A DNA stretch of 64,000 nucleotides, taken from the NCBI RefSeq assembly GCF_000237925.1, contig NC_031495.1, positions 39,584,210 through 39,648,209 of the forward strand, given 5' to 3'. The stretch is from Schistosoma mansoni. Its lineage: Eukaryota; Platyhelminthes; Trematoda; Strigeidida; Schistosomatidae. A model generated the notes under the pieces. It saw nothing but the letters and a program-made list of their open reading frames with translations. It made no database searches and had not been told where the DNA came from. The position numbers were made by a program, and so were the translations under genes. This document shows positions 37,501 through 46,659 of the stretch, one piece after another. Position 1 is the stretch's first letter; each line of letters starts with the position of its first letter.

Positions 37501-38793
37501 AAATGTTAGCACAGTTCACGTTGAAATGAGCAGACACTGTAGTAGCCCTTCTTACGTATATGCACCATGTATCCCGCTCTATAAAACGGGAAACTTGTTC
37601 ACGTAAATCCAACGCGTCTTAAGTACTGTATAATTGAATATTGAAAATTCCTTATTAGTCATTTGACAGTCGGCAGCAACTACAAAAGCCTAGAAGTGGC
37701 TGTTCAGAACCTGACTGGTTAGCAGAAAGATGGCACAAAATATGTAATTACATGAGGAAGGAACTTCGAACTACCAAGGTGTGCTATTTCACCTAATCAA
37801 GGTGACCGTAGATCAAACCTCATGGTGTACTATGTTGTATATCACAATGCGCGATGTTGGTTGAAGTATGAATAGATGTGGAGTCGACGGCGGGTCAAAC
37901 CAATGAATGACACGAGTCCTTGAAGTCGTTGATTGTTGGAGTGAGGCGTGTTGATGGATGCGAATCATCTGTTTTGGGTCCACGTGACCAATGGTTGGAA
38001 ATGTAAGGCCAAATAAGCCAGTGGCGCAGATGGGTTCACTCTTATTTCCATATGTATTGAACCTCAATTAATGTTCCCCGAACTCATTCTTTTTGGACAG
38101 TATTCTCCACTATTTAGTCTTTTTCACTATAATTGATAATGTTATTATGTTTCTTCTCTGATAGTCTTCTTGTTAATTTCAACTCACCGCACTGTTGTGA
38201 CAGGTTAATTAAAGTTGACTGATATTGTTTCTATTTACGCCAAAATTTACTTAACCCAGTTGTTGTTATAAACTTTTACTAATAGTATGACCGTGTGATG
38301 TTACTGGAGCTGGACCTGGGTTTTTTTTACTAAGTGTACTTTACAAAACAGTAACTTGGTATTCTCATAAAATTAATTAACTGTAGCTCAATAACCACGT
38401 GAACTCAGTATTGTAACTTAATTCTTGTGTGAGAGCCAGTACTATTATCGAGTTGAACAAACCAAAACAGTTTAGACTAAAATTAAGCCGGCAACCTGAC
38501 ACTGCCGTATTTTATGATTAATGCTAGTTATTTGTTGATTGCATGTATCTATTGTTGATCATTTGTGCTTTTTTACAGGTTGTCTTAATGGTGGTGGACA
38601 AGTAAAAGAAATTATGGCACAAACAAGCGAACTGTATGCAAGTCTTCCAGTTTTTGAACCAATGTCGAACGATTTGGTAAAGAACTTGTATGAATATATC
38701 AAATCAAAAGACCCTGACCTTAAATACCTACACACTACATACAAAACTGTTCCTAAGATTGAAATCATAAATCCCAGTGCATTAAGGTGGTGA
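31590..38793 (+). CDS. CIAO3: CIAO3/NARFL (Nar1) cytosolic Fe-S assembly factor
   Basis: CIAO3 bridges the early scaffold and the CIA targeting complex that loads [4Fe-4S] clusters into cytosolic and nuclear proteins. Exons: 31590-31670, 31706-31798, 31833-31985, 32017-32344, 35320-35713, 36385-36625, 37021-37297, 38579-38793 (TGA); all joins keep frame and give 593 residues. All eight cluster cysteines of the family are visible: Cys29 plus DCLACSGC (75, 78, 81) for the N-terminal cluster, and Cys217 (ICPGW), Cys278 (MPCFDKK), Cys520 and Cys524 (ACPNGCLNGGGQ) for the hydrogenase-like cluster. The protein ends in Arg-Trp, as human CIAO3 does. It is about 115 residues longer than human (476), with additions between 300 and 500. 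Introns 1-3 are 35, 34 and 31 nt; introns 4-7 are 2975, 671, 395 and 1281 nt, with LINE debris in introns 4 and 7. Confidence 0.92.
31671..31705 (+). other. CIAO3 micro-introns (35, 34, 31 nt)
   Basis: Intron 1 is 31671-31705 (GTCAGA...TTTTAG, 35 nt), intron 2 is 31799-31832 (GTATTT...CTCACAG, 34 nt) and intron 3 is 31986-32016 (GTATGG...TTAAAG, 31 nt). All are phase 0. Intron 3 has almost no pyrimidine tract, but its removal joins NKSKK to VNDRSIIVVSLSPQ, the family's VVVSVSPQ block. Confidence 0.8.
33565..34830 (+). mobile_element. Internally deleted RTE LINE (5' end fused to 3' end)
   Basis: The 5' part (33565 to about 34500) matches the 5' end at 59801-60524, including the UTR and the endonuclease start GAFNVHTLCQINQQ and, in another frame, CVSGDPMASSRGLAGVGIA. 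At about 34503 it joins directly to the C-terminal ORF segment and 3' UTR seen in the other RTE copies (WGPRDCRNQWLDTLSDMAQ to the GATGCATATATGTGCC 3' end). The endonuclease core and entire RT are missing. It lies in CIAO3 intron 4. Confidence 0.82.
37640..38110 (+). mobile_element. Divergent RTE 3'-end fragment in CIAO3 intron 7
   Basis: Frame-shifted pieces around 37910-38060 read LKSLIVGVRRVDGCESS, LGPRDQWLEM and QWRRWVHSYF, the counterpart of CLKSLTSSLSHVGRCRL, GPRDCRNQWLDTL and QWRRCIHSL in the other RTE copies. It is more diverged than those, so older or from a sister family. Boundaries are approximate. Confidence 0.55.
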
Positions 38794-38814
38794 ATCACAG
38801 ATTAACTCGAATGA

Positions 38815-38820
38815 AATAAA
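38815..38820 (+). terminator. Poly(A) signal of CIAO3
   Basis: AATAAA begins 22 bases after the TGA stop at 38791-38793. A T-rich stretch follows (38821-38829), consistent with a very short 3' UTR. Confidence 0.55.
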
Positions 38821-39131
38821 TTATTTTTTGCAAACTTCGAAGCGAGTGTTAATATTTTTTGTCTTTTATTAAACACTTATTTAGGTGTCAGTTACAATTC
38901 AATTATTGTTATATAGGAATTAACTTGCTAGATCTACTATCAATTGATTTTCAGTTTCTCTTAGTCGTAGCTTTTCCAAAATATCCTTGTAACTCGATAA
39001 TGCACATCAATCCTATGGTTCTATGTTTAAAAGAATACAGTTTACGCTCAACCGGCAATAGTACATTTATAGTAACATTCAAAATAGTTCTGCACCTGCG
39101 AAATCGACAAAAACTACCACAGGTTCCTACA

Positions 39132-39443
39132 TGTTAGCAGGATATAGATCGGATTAAAACATGTTCCATGGAGAATTGTGTTGGGGCACGCTGGTTGGCT
39201 GTTTCCTAACCAATCAGCACTAGTATAGACTTGGAGAGGACTCTAGAATCTTCTTATGAAAAAATTGTAAATATGCTAACGTTTTTTCTTATTTTGATTC
39301 CTACTTCCATCTACCCTTGTCATTTGGAATATAATTACGTTTCTGTTCAACCGTGTTCTAGTTTGGGGACCTGTCGAGTGAAGTAGTGTCCGAGATTACT
39401 AAGCAATAAGAGTAGCTGGGTCGCAATAGGAGAAGCCATAACA
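39132..39443 (+). mobile_element. Solo LTR, divergent copy
   Basis: Homologous along its length to the LTR at 42835-43163: both start TGTTAG plus GATATAGAT and GGATTAA, share GTTCAACCGTGTTCT-like, GACCTGTCGAGTG-like, CTAAGCAATA and TAGCTGGGTCG blocks, and end TAACA. The flanking five bases (CTACA and CCCCA) no longer match, so it is the older insertion. It occupies the ~1-kb space between the convergent CIAO3 and UBE2Z genes. Confidence 0.72.
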
Positions 39444-39790
39444 CCCCAATGGGTGACATGAATCAAACTACAACGCACATTACTGATCCTTCATTTCTAA
39501 AACATTTTACACATGTTCAACATCATTTCGCACTTCATAAGCAATAACAGTAATAACAAAATGAGAAAATAAAATCGTAAAGGAGAATGGAAAACAATCA
39601 AATTAAAATGGATAGATCAAGATAAATGTTTACTTTATCAAAAGGGAGACACTTGGAAAGAAAAAGTGATAGGAATAAAGTTAACTAGACTTAAGATAAA
39701 CTTGGTGATATACAACAAAACATCCCACATGTTCTTCCGGATTAGTAGTCATTTGTAGTCCAGAATTCATTGTTATGACTGTATAGATAG

Positions 39791-41857
39791 TCATTTGTCT
39801 TCTCTGGACATGCCCCTCACATTGGCGTCGTCTGTTCCAGAATGCCTTTGTTTTAATTGACTGTTTAAAGCCTTTAAACGCTTTAATAGACTGGCATAAT
39901 CGAAAATTCCTCGTCCATCTTCGAAAGGATCAACCATAGGTTGACCTGACAAATGCATATTTCGTTCACAAACGCTAATATAATATTCGTAATAATCCTC
40001 AAAACTAGATTCTACTACCGCGTATAAATCTGAAGGAAATGTTGTACGACGCTCTAATACATCACAAACTGCACATCGAATAGTTTCATGTGTAATTATT
40101 GCATTGTATTGTTGAGCATCACCCGGGCTACGTTCAGTGGTGAATCCAGGCTCATTAAAATACGGTTTATCGTTCATCAGAGATTGAATTGATATTAAAA
40201 CTGAGGATAGGCTTTGTGCCGGTGTCCATTCGGGACCTTGCCAAGTACCGAGAACACTTAGACAAACCTATGGGGAGTGTGGTAAGTAAAATTCAATAAA
40301 AAGTACGAGTCTTATAAAATCTAACCGAAAATCTCTTTTTATTGGTAAATATTCCAAAAGGTTGTGACAAGGGAAATTTTTTGAATGTATGTCCTTTACT
40401 GTATCATTTAATGTCCTCTGAACAACAATAATTGATTTAGAACTGGTAATATCGCTATTTTTCTATTTGTAAAACTGAAAGAAAAGCATGCAGAAACTCG
40501 GATTTTGTGGGTTTTTGAGTTGTTCAGGTCGAACTTTTACTGAATATTCAACGATCCTTATGGTTCAAATGTATGAGTGTGTTATCTGGCTAGGCATCTG
40601 CACTACAAATAACAGTTCGTGCCTTCGAACCACTTCACATACACCAAGTACCAGGGAGTTTAGTGTTATCATAAAATTTATAAATGGTTCAGAACTAGTT
40701 ACGTGAACCTGTAAGTAGTTGCGATCGTTAGGCGCATATATCTAGGTCCATGACTTTCATACTGGTCCCGCTAATCTCAATTGATAACATTTTTCATATT
40801 ATTGTATATTAGTCGGTCTCGAGTTTCTTAAAAAGAACATCATATCTGTGTAAGTATATCTAAAAACTATGGCTGACTCGATGAAGAATCAATGAACACG
40901 GACAGCTCTGCAAAGAAAGCCAGATACAACGGGGAAAATGTAGTACATTCCATCTAAAACAACTAGAATTAATAGCAAATTTAAATGTTATTACCCGCTA
41001 AGATCTTTATTATTATTATTATTGTAGAACATACTAACTGCGATATATGATGGACCTAAGTATCTTTTGTTTTCCCGTAAGTAGCTTATTAGGAATTAAC
41101 AATACCAATCGTCAAACAAATATATGAATTCAAAGAATGTGCAGTAAATACAAAAATCACTGGACATTATCAATACTATGTAAAATATTTTGCCAGATAT
41201 ATCATCTACTTAGATTTCATCTAGGTTATTATTAAAGTTCTAAACATACAACCAGTAATGGAATACCTTGGAGCTTATCTTTGAACTGGTACATACATAA
41301 CAGAAGCTAAGTTTTGAAGAAATATTGGATTGGCGACTGATCTTGAAGTAATCTGACTTTAAGACAGTGTGAAATTTCACATAGTTGAGAGAGCATTTTT
41401 TACACAAAGTAATGCCGAACTGGCACTAATTTATTCACATCAATCTTACCTTCCCGTTGGAATAGAAATTTGGATTAAATCTGACAGTACCATTCCCAGT
41501 AGTCATTAATTTCACCTTCGGCGGCATCAGTGGATATTCGGGTGGACATCGTATAAGAAACAAGAAAAAACCACCTTCATATGGTGTATCGAAGGGACCT
41601 GTGATCAATGCGTATATTTTTGTCATATCCTCATTGTCAGGTACGACACATATTCCAGGGGCTGGATCGCTGTCTGAAGTGAGAATACTTATTCATACAA
41701 CTTACTTGCAAATGGAACGTAAGTCTTTAGTTATTCGGAGAAGACAGTCACTACTAGCCGGAACTTCGTTCGCTCTATGTTCTGGATCCCAACTGGCAAT
41801 ACTCTGAGATAGGAAGTGTTGAAAACTTGATGGTCCTATCTCTTTAACCGACTCCAT
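39791..41857 (-). CDS. UBE2Z: UBE2Z (USE1) ubiquitin-conjugating enzyme E2
   Basis: UBE2Z takes ubiquitin (and FAT10 in vertebrates) from UBA6. Minus-strand exons: 41857-41706, 41669-41450, 40267-39791 (TGA); all GT-AG with unbroken frame, 282 residues. Motifs: [12 protein letters not shown] (helix 1), [54 protein letters not shown], the family-specific [10 protein letters not shown] in place of the usual HPN, catalytic Cys126 in VCLSVLGTW, and [18 protein letters not shown], then the long C-terminal extension ([42 protein letters not shown]) that marks UBE2Z. The first intron is 36 nt and the second 1182 nt. The N-terminus is shorter than in the 354-residue human form. The start at 41857 is the ATG before VKEIGPSS; an upstream exon cannot be excluded. 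Confidence 0.92.
41670..41705 (-). other. 36-nt micro-intron in UBE2Z
   Basis: On the minus strand GTAAGT at 41705-41700 and ACAG at 41673-41670. Its removal joins ATC-TGC-AA to C-GAT, giving [14 protein letters not shown], matching the family's SIYKEPPPGMCVVP. The first intron is again the tiny one. Confidence 0.8.
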
Positions 41858-42829
41858 TGAATAAGTCACTACACTAGTGAGATATCTGTAATTAGAAATA
41901 AAGGAGTGCACAATGATAAAGAAATATTTACACATACTTTATTGGTTTTTAAGCTAGTTATTAATGCTGCAATATATAAATTTCAATCACAACACTTGAA
42001 TCTACAGATAATTTTATGATAACGATTATTAAGTATGTAGGAGGTAGGGATGAAATTCTAGGGACCATTTTTCCCCGAAATTCGAGCCGCAATTCTATAT
42101 CACCAAACATTTGTGGTCGGTAAATTTGCTCTTAGTCTCACCTTTTTTAATTTTATTTAAATACATAAATATTGGTCCCACATTGTACAACAAACCTACT
42201 TGTTAATAATGAACATAAAATTTTTTAATGATTGAATTCTATTTAGTTAAACCGGTCTAAGTTAGTATTAAGCTTTGTGCATAACGAGTACCACCATTCC
42301 CATGTCAAAAGCATGGGGCTAGCAGCATACACATTTGTCTTCTAAAAGCTATGTAGGTGCTGAATGTGTTATTATGAAGCGGAACAACGAGGAAAAAACT
42401 CATGATTGTGGTTTAAGGCATAATTACTAAACTGTCAATGTGATGGAGACTCTACTATGATACAAAACGAAACATAGTTCATTAGTATTCAGTGAAATAA
42501 ATTCTGCACTATCTGGTGTATATAGCAATACTTTATTCATTTTCAGTGTGTACATCAAACCAATCTAGTAAAGATAAGATTCCCTCAATAAGTAGTGGGT
42601 TAACTGAACCATAAGTGTTTTGTATGTATGAATCATAAAACTTAAAAAAAGATTTATTAATGTTGGTATAGCCAAGAATGTAGTAATAAATGGTTGAATA
42701 TGAAATTAATCACAAAAACACCCGACAAAATGTTTTAAATTCAAGGTCAGATACTGATAAGCAATCTGATATCAGCAGATAACTCAAATATGGTCAGGAA
42801 AATGTAAGTACAGTACATCAATCCGAATA
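41858..42829. other. UBE2Z 5' flank, unannotated
   Basis: About 970 bases upstream of UBE2Z with no recognised gene or element; the next feature is the solo LTR at 42835. Confidence 0.45.
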
Positions 42830-43168
42830 CCTGGTGTTAGTGGGATATAGATTGGATTAAGCATGTTTTATGCATGATGGTGTTGCTGCGCGCTGATTGG
42901 TTAATTTTAAACCGATCAGCCCGGGCATATTATTGCAGAAAAATCTATAAGCTTCTTATGCATATACTATAAATATATGAACGATATTTAAACTATTGAT
43001 TGCTGATTGCTGTTCACTTATTATTATTATTATTATTTTGAATACAATTTCATTCCTGTTCAACGTGTTCTGATTTTGGGGTCTTGTCGAGTGTCATCGT
43101 ATAAGAATACTAAGCAATAGGAATAGCTGGGTCGTTTATATAGCAACAATCACAAATATAACACCTGG
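42830..43168 (+). mobile_element. Solo LTR with 5-bp target duplication
   Basis: A 329-bp LTR (42835-43163) has inverted termini TGTTA and TAACA and is flanked by CCTGG on both sides (42830-42834 and 43164-43168), the 5-bp duplication of an integrase-mediated insertion. A TATA-like CTATAAATATA lies at about 42969, and a TTATTA repeat follows at 43020. The length is close to that reported for the Gypsy-like schistosome element Boudicca (about 328 bp), but I cannot confirm identity from memory. Confidence 0.85.
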
Positions 43169-43205
43169 TTACTAAAAACAACTAACAGTATAAAACTTAT
43201 TACTG

Positions 43206-43744
43206 TGAGCCTTTGCCCCCAAATACCCTAGTACGGCCGAGGATAGCGAGAGTCAGCTCTCTCCCTCTCCAAATGCTCTCATATAGCCACGCGTATACAG
43301 CCACTGACAGGAAAGTGCTGCTACTGCCTTCTTGTTATTATTTTCGTTAACGAAATTGAGAGGACGAAAACCAGATATCTGGCGCGTTAATCGGGCTAGT
43401 GAGTACGGAGAATCCATCTAGAGGAGCTGAAAAACCCTGATTCCCAACAGATGGAGTACATGGACTCCAGGATCATAAAGGAACAAATGGAGTATGGACC
43501 AACTATTGTTCACTGGTTATCATGGAACTGCATCTACTGGCGTTGCTGCACTACCTTGTGGGTCAGACCTTTAGGTCGTAGGTTCCGGGTGTGGCCCCCT
43601 AAGAAAACCATCTGCTTCGGTCTGGGCACTCGAGTAGTATCACAGCCCACGCACAAATCAAGTGACTTGTGTGACGCATATGTACTCGGTGCCCCTTTGT
43701 ACCAATATTTGTGTTCAAATAAATAAATAAATAAATGAGCCTTT
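43206..43744 (+). mobile_element. Full-length ~520-bp retroposon with target duplication
   Basis: The element (43215-43735) starts GCCCCCAAAT and ends in an AAATAAATAAATAAA tail. TGAGCCTTT occurs on both sides (43206-43214 and 43736-43744), a 9-bp target-site duplication. Other copies are 1-477 (minus) and the two pieces at 12238 and 12838. No A/B-box pol III promoter is evident and no ORF is conserved, so it is not a classical tRNA SINE. Its simple AAATA tail suggests mobilisation by a LINE. Confidence 0.82.
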
Positions 43745-44610
43745 ACAAGACGGACAAAATGAGGGATGTAAAATCCAAATGGTTATTCCATAGACACGTT
43801 TTTTTCGTACAAAACGTTAGGGAGTTTGTTAGTGGCTAAAGAGAATATCCGAGACAAATGATAAAATTAAGACACCAATCAAAGTGGAACATCGGAAGTA
43901 CTCGTTTTAAACAGAAGTTCTATGAGGTCGATAATTAAATGTATCATAAATGAAGATAAGATTCATCAAGCACGGAAAAGGAGAGTTGCCTTAAGTTGTT
44001 TGATCTCATGTCCCATCACTACTGCAAACAGTACTAGTGTACCGACTGATGGAAAGTACGAATGGTAACATTAATGAGGAAAGTAATTAAGGCAGTTAAC
44101 AGACCCATACGGGAAAGCTTATGTGAACAAGACAAGTGTTGTAACAATAAAAGGCATATTACAATACAATGGGTAGGAAGACTTTCCACTAGAAAATTAA
44201 ATCTTAAAGGAGTCTATTTAAGAGAAAATACAGCTCAGAATGAATAAAAAAGACGACACGAATAAATACTAATCATGAGGAAACGATTCGCCATTCCAGT
44301 TGGCTTGAAACTGCATTTTTTAAGTGCGACAGATTTGGTCCATCGTTTAAAACAGACAATATTGTATACTAATTAATGCGTAAACGAAGCATATACATTA
44401 TTCTGATCACAAATTTGTAAACGATGGTCAACAAACAGGTAGTTTTGTAGAATTTTCAAAATTAATACTTTTTTCGACGCTAACTTATTTATTATCATCA
44501 ATTTACTAAATCAGAAAAGAGCAAAAGTATGACTATTTTTCTAAGGCAATTTCGGCGAGAATATAATTAATGGACGTACCAGTCAGGTATAAGATAACAG
44601 GTCTTGGGTT
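43745..44610. other. Unannotated stretch
   Basis: No gene or named element is recognised. The small frame at 44062-44247 has no similarity I can place. Confidence 0.4.
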
Positions 44611-44843
44611 TTGGCGCGAAATTCACTCATCCATTTGGCTAAATAGGGCGAGACTAAACTATATGGACGAGCCAATCAGAAGCTTTCGCGGGTTTTCAAG
44701 GTCACGGAGCTAAGTTCGGTACCTGATGCTTACATACGGTCGGTTTACAACGGATTTTAGAGAAGACGTGATAATTCAGTGTCTACAAGAGAAGTGATCA
44801 TAAGATTTCGGCGCGAAATTCAATTACCCATTTGTATAAATAG
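44611..44843 (+). promoter_or_regulatory. Two copies of a GGCGCGAAATTCA ... TAAATAG module
   Basis: GGCGCGAAATTCA occurs at about 44613 and 44810, each followed some 15 bases later by CCATTTG and a TATA-like box (CTAAATAG at 44639-44646; TATAAATAG at 44835-44843). A third TATAAATAG after CCATTTGGG is at 46184-46192. They look like TATA promoters of a mobile element rather than of a cellular gene; that role is inferred. Confidence 0.4.
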
Positions 44844-45403
44844 AGTTTTGGCATTATAGCTGATGTCAGTTCGTGATGAAAACCCTAAGTATAATTCCTA
44901 ACCTTAACCATGAGCTGTAAATCATAATTTGAATTCTTCACACAGGTTTATAACCCTCATTTAGTCTTAGTTATTATGTTGACACTCTCAGAGTCACTCT
45001 AGCGTCGCTCAAAGGTCGTCCATAATATATAGTCCCATCCTTAGCCCTAAACCTTAACTCTAACCTTAAACCCTAAACCATACCAATATACCAACAACAT
45101 TGAAGCTGTGTGGTCGAGGCTAAAAGAATTTTTGAGACATTATCATGGTTTCAGAGGTCGACTACTATGGAGCCATATGGATGTGTCCCGTACCGTATGC
45201 ACTATGATTTTAGAACTTCTGAACCTATATCTGACCTTGAGAAGTTTTTGACTCATGTAAAAGTGTATCCGCTTTAATTCTTTGGTTTTGTATAATAAAT
45301 TTTTACTGTACACTAACTGTCTTCTGATTGGCTAATATTTCTCGAGGTCATTTAAGATTCGTTCAAAGGTCGTCCATGTAGTTTAGTCTCACCGTTACCT
45401 TAA
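44646..45403 (+). mobile_element. Merlin-type DNA transposon relic
   Basis: An inverted pair of termini is visible: GAGACTAAACTATATGGACG at 44650-44669 and its near-complement at about 45372-45394 (CGTCCATGTAGTTTAGTCTC), each followed inward by a CCAATCAGAAG block or its complement. A third terminus lies inside, at 45020-45040. Between them, 45090-45277 encodes the C-terminal end of an IS1016/ISXO2-like (Merlin) transposase, TNNIEAVWSRLKEFLRHYHG then, after one frameshift near 45180, YRMHYDFRT and LEKFLTHVK. Merlin elements are known in schistosomes. The catalytic DDE core is absent, so the element cannot move by itself. Confidence 0.72.
45034..45080 (+). repeat. Telomere-like degenerate CCCTAA tract
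   Basis: Seven imperfect units of the CCCTAAA/CCTTAAC type in about 45 bases, inside the Merlin relic; single units also occur near 44883 and 44900. The regular telomere unit of flatworms is TTAGGG, but variation here is high, so this is better called telomere-like. Confidence 0.5.
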
Positions 45404-46150
45404 GTTAGACTTGGTTTATTCTTGTTGCGTTCCAAAAAAGCGACCCTGACAACCATAAGGAAAACTAGTATGTAAGAGACCCAGTAATATTTTCTAACAC
45501 CACAAACTGCAAAAGCATCGGAATCAAGAACACTCCCGATAGGACTTGTAATGCCATGTCGAGAGATTGCTGAAAGATTTTGGTAGGTCACGCCTAAAAA
45601 CGTGTAACGCTTCCAGTTGAAAACATCTCTGAATTGAACACTGATGGACCGAAATTAATATCCTATTATTCTCAATTATAAGCAGCTGCTACTAAGGCGT
45701 TTTCAGAAAATAGGTCTCTAACCCTCCGGTGTTACTATGCGTCTGTAAGATTCAAGTGTGATCTACCTTTATCCAGCTTTAAGGCGTCGTAAGACACTTC
45801 TATGGTGACTTTATCATGAAGGGCACGCGGAAAGTATCAGCCAATGTAAGTTCTTTCTCTAACTCCACGACTACTTGTCTAGCAACTTGGGCAGTATTAA
45901 ATTTTCATGAAGCAGAAAACCACTTAGTTTTTAACTGGTGAAACTTTGGGGAACGTTGTGTAAACTTAGAGGAATTCCCTCGAAATCAAAGTGGATTTTG
46001 TGATACGTGAGAACCTGGTTCACACACAATGTACGTACGTTGTGTTAATTCCGAAAGTGAATATACCCGAAGACTAGGCGAAATTCCAAGCAGATGAGAA
46101 TATAATTTCTAGCCATTCGTAATATAATTTGATGAATTTCGATAAATTTT

Positions 46151-46192
46151 TCCCAAAGTTGGGAGTTTAAACTCCCATTTGGGTATAAATAG
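46151..46192. promoter_or_regulatory. Hairpin with palindrome next to a TATA box
   Basis: GGGAGTTTAAACTCCC (46161-46176) is a perfect 16-bp palindrome, extended by CCCAAA and TTTGGG arms into a ~33-nt imperfect hairpin (46152-46183). TATAAATAG follows at once (46184-46192). No gene starts nearby; the neighbouring CR1 fragment at 46660 is on the other strand. The stretch 45404-46650 otherwise has no recognised content. Confidence 0.5.
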
Positions 46193-46659
46193 GTAGACTA
46201 AATCAGCTCAAGTATGGTTGTTGATCGACGAAAAGTAGCGGAGTATTATCTATCATAGATATATACTTATGATTAACTGAAGCCCAAGGTTAACTTACCG
46301 AGTAGAGTGTGGGGACCATTAAATCGGAAAACCCGTACCGATACCTATCATATTCCGCGGTAACGTTTAAATAGTTGTCGATTCAGTTTCACTTTGGAAA
46401 AGAGGGGAAGTTAGCTGGCTTGTGTCGGTCCTGTCAATTTCGGTCTCTCGGTTGATCTAACGCTTTTTGGAAGCGTCGAAAGATATTGTTCCAATCACGT
46501 GTTGAGGTAACGAGTTCTATTGGTCGTTGATCCGATGGAAAAGTTGATAATCAGCTGACATGTAGTTTGTAATAGGCTTGTGAACTATTTTTGGAGTGTC
46601 CGCGTAAATTTTTTGCTTTGAAAGATAAGAAAATGAGGGTGCATCAAGTTCGAATTTAT

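Noticed and set aside
10807-41857. A functional ubiquitin gene cluster (AUP1, RAD6-like E2, UBE2Z)
   Set aside because: The genes are on different strands, 5 to 30 kb apart, with unrelated partners; nothing in the sequence suggests co-regulation.
45034-45080. True interstitial telomere array
   Set aside because: Units vary in length and sequence and do not maintain TTAGGG periodicity.
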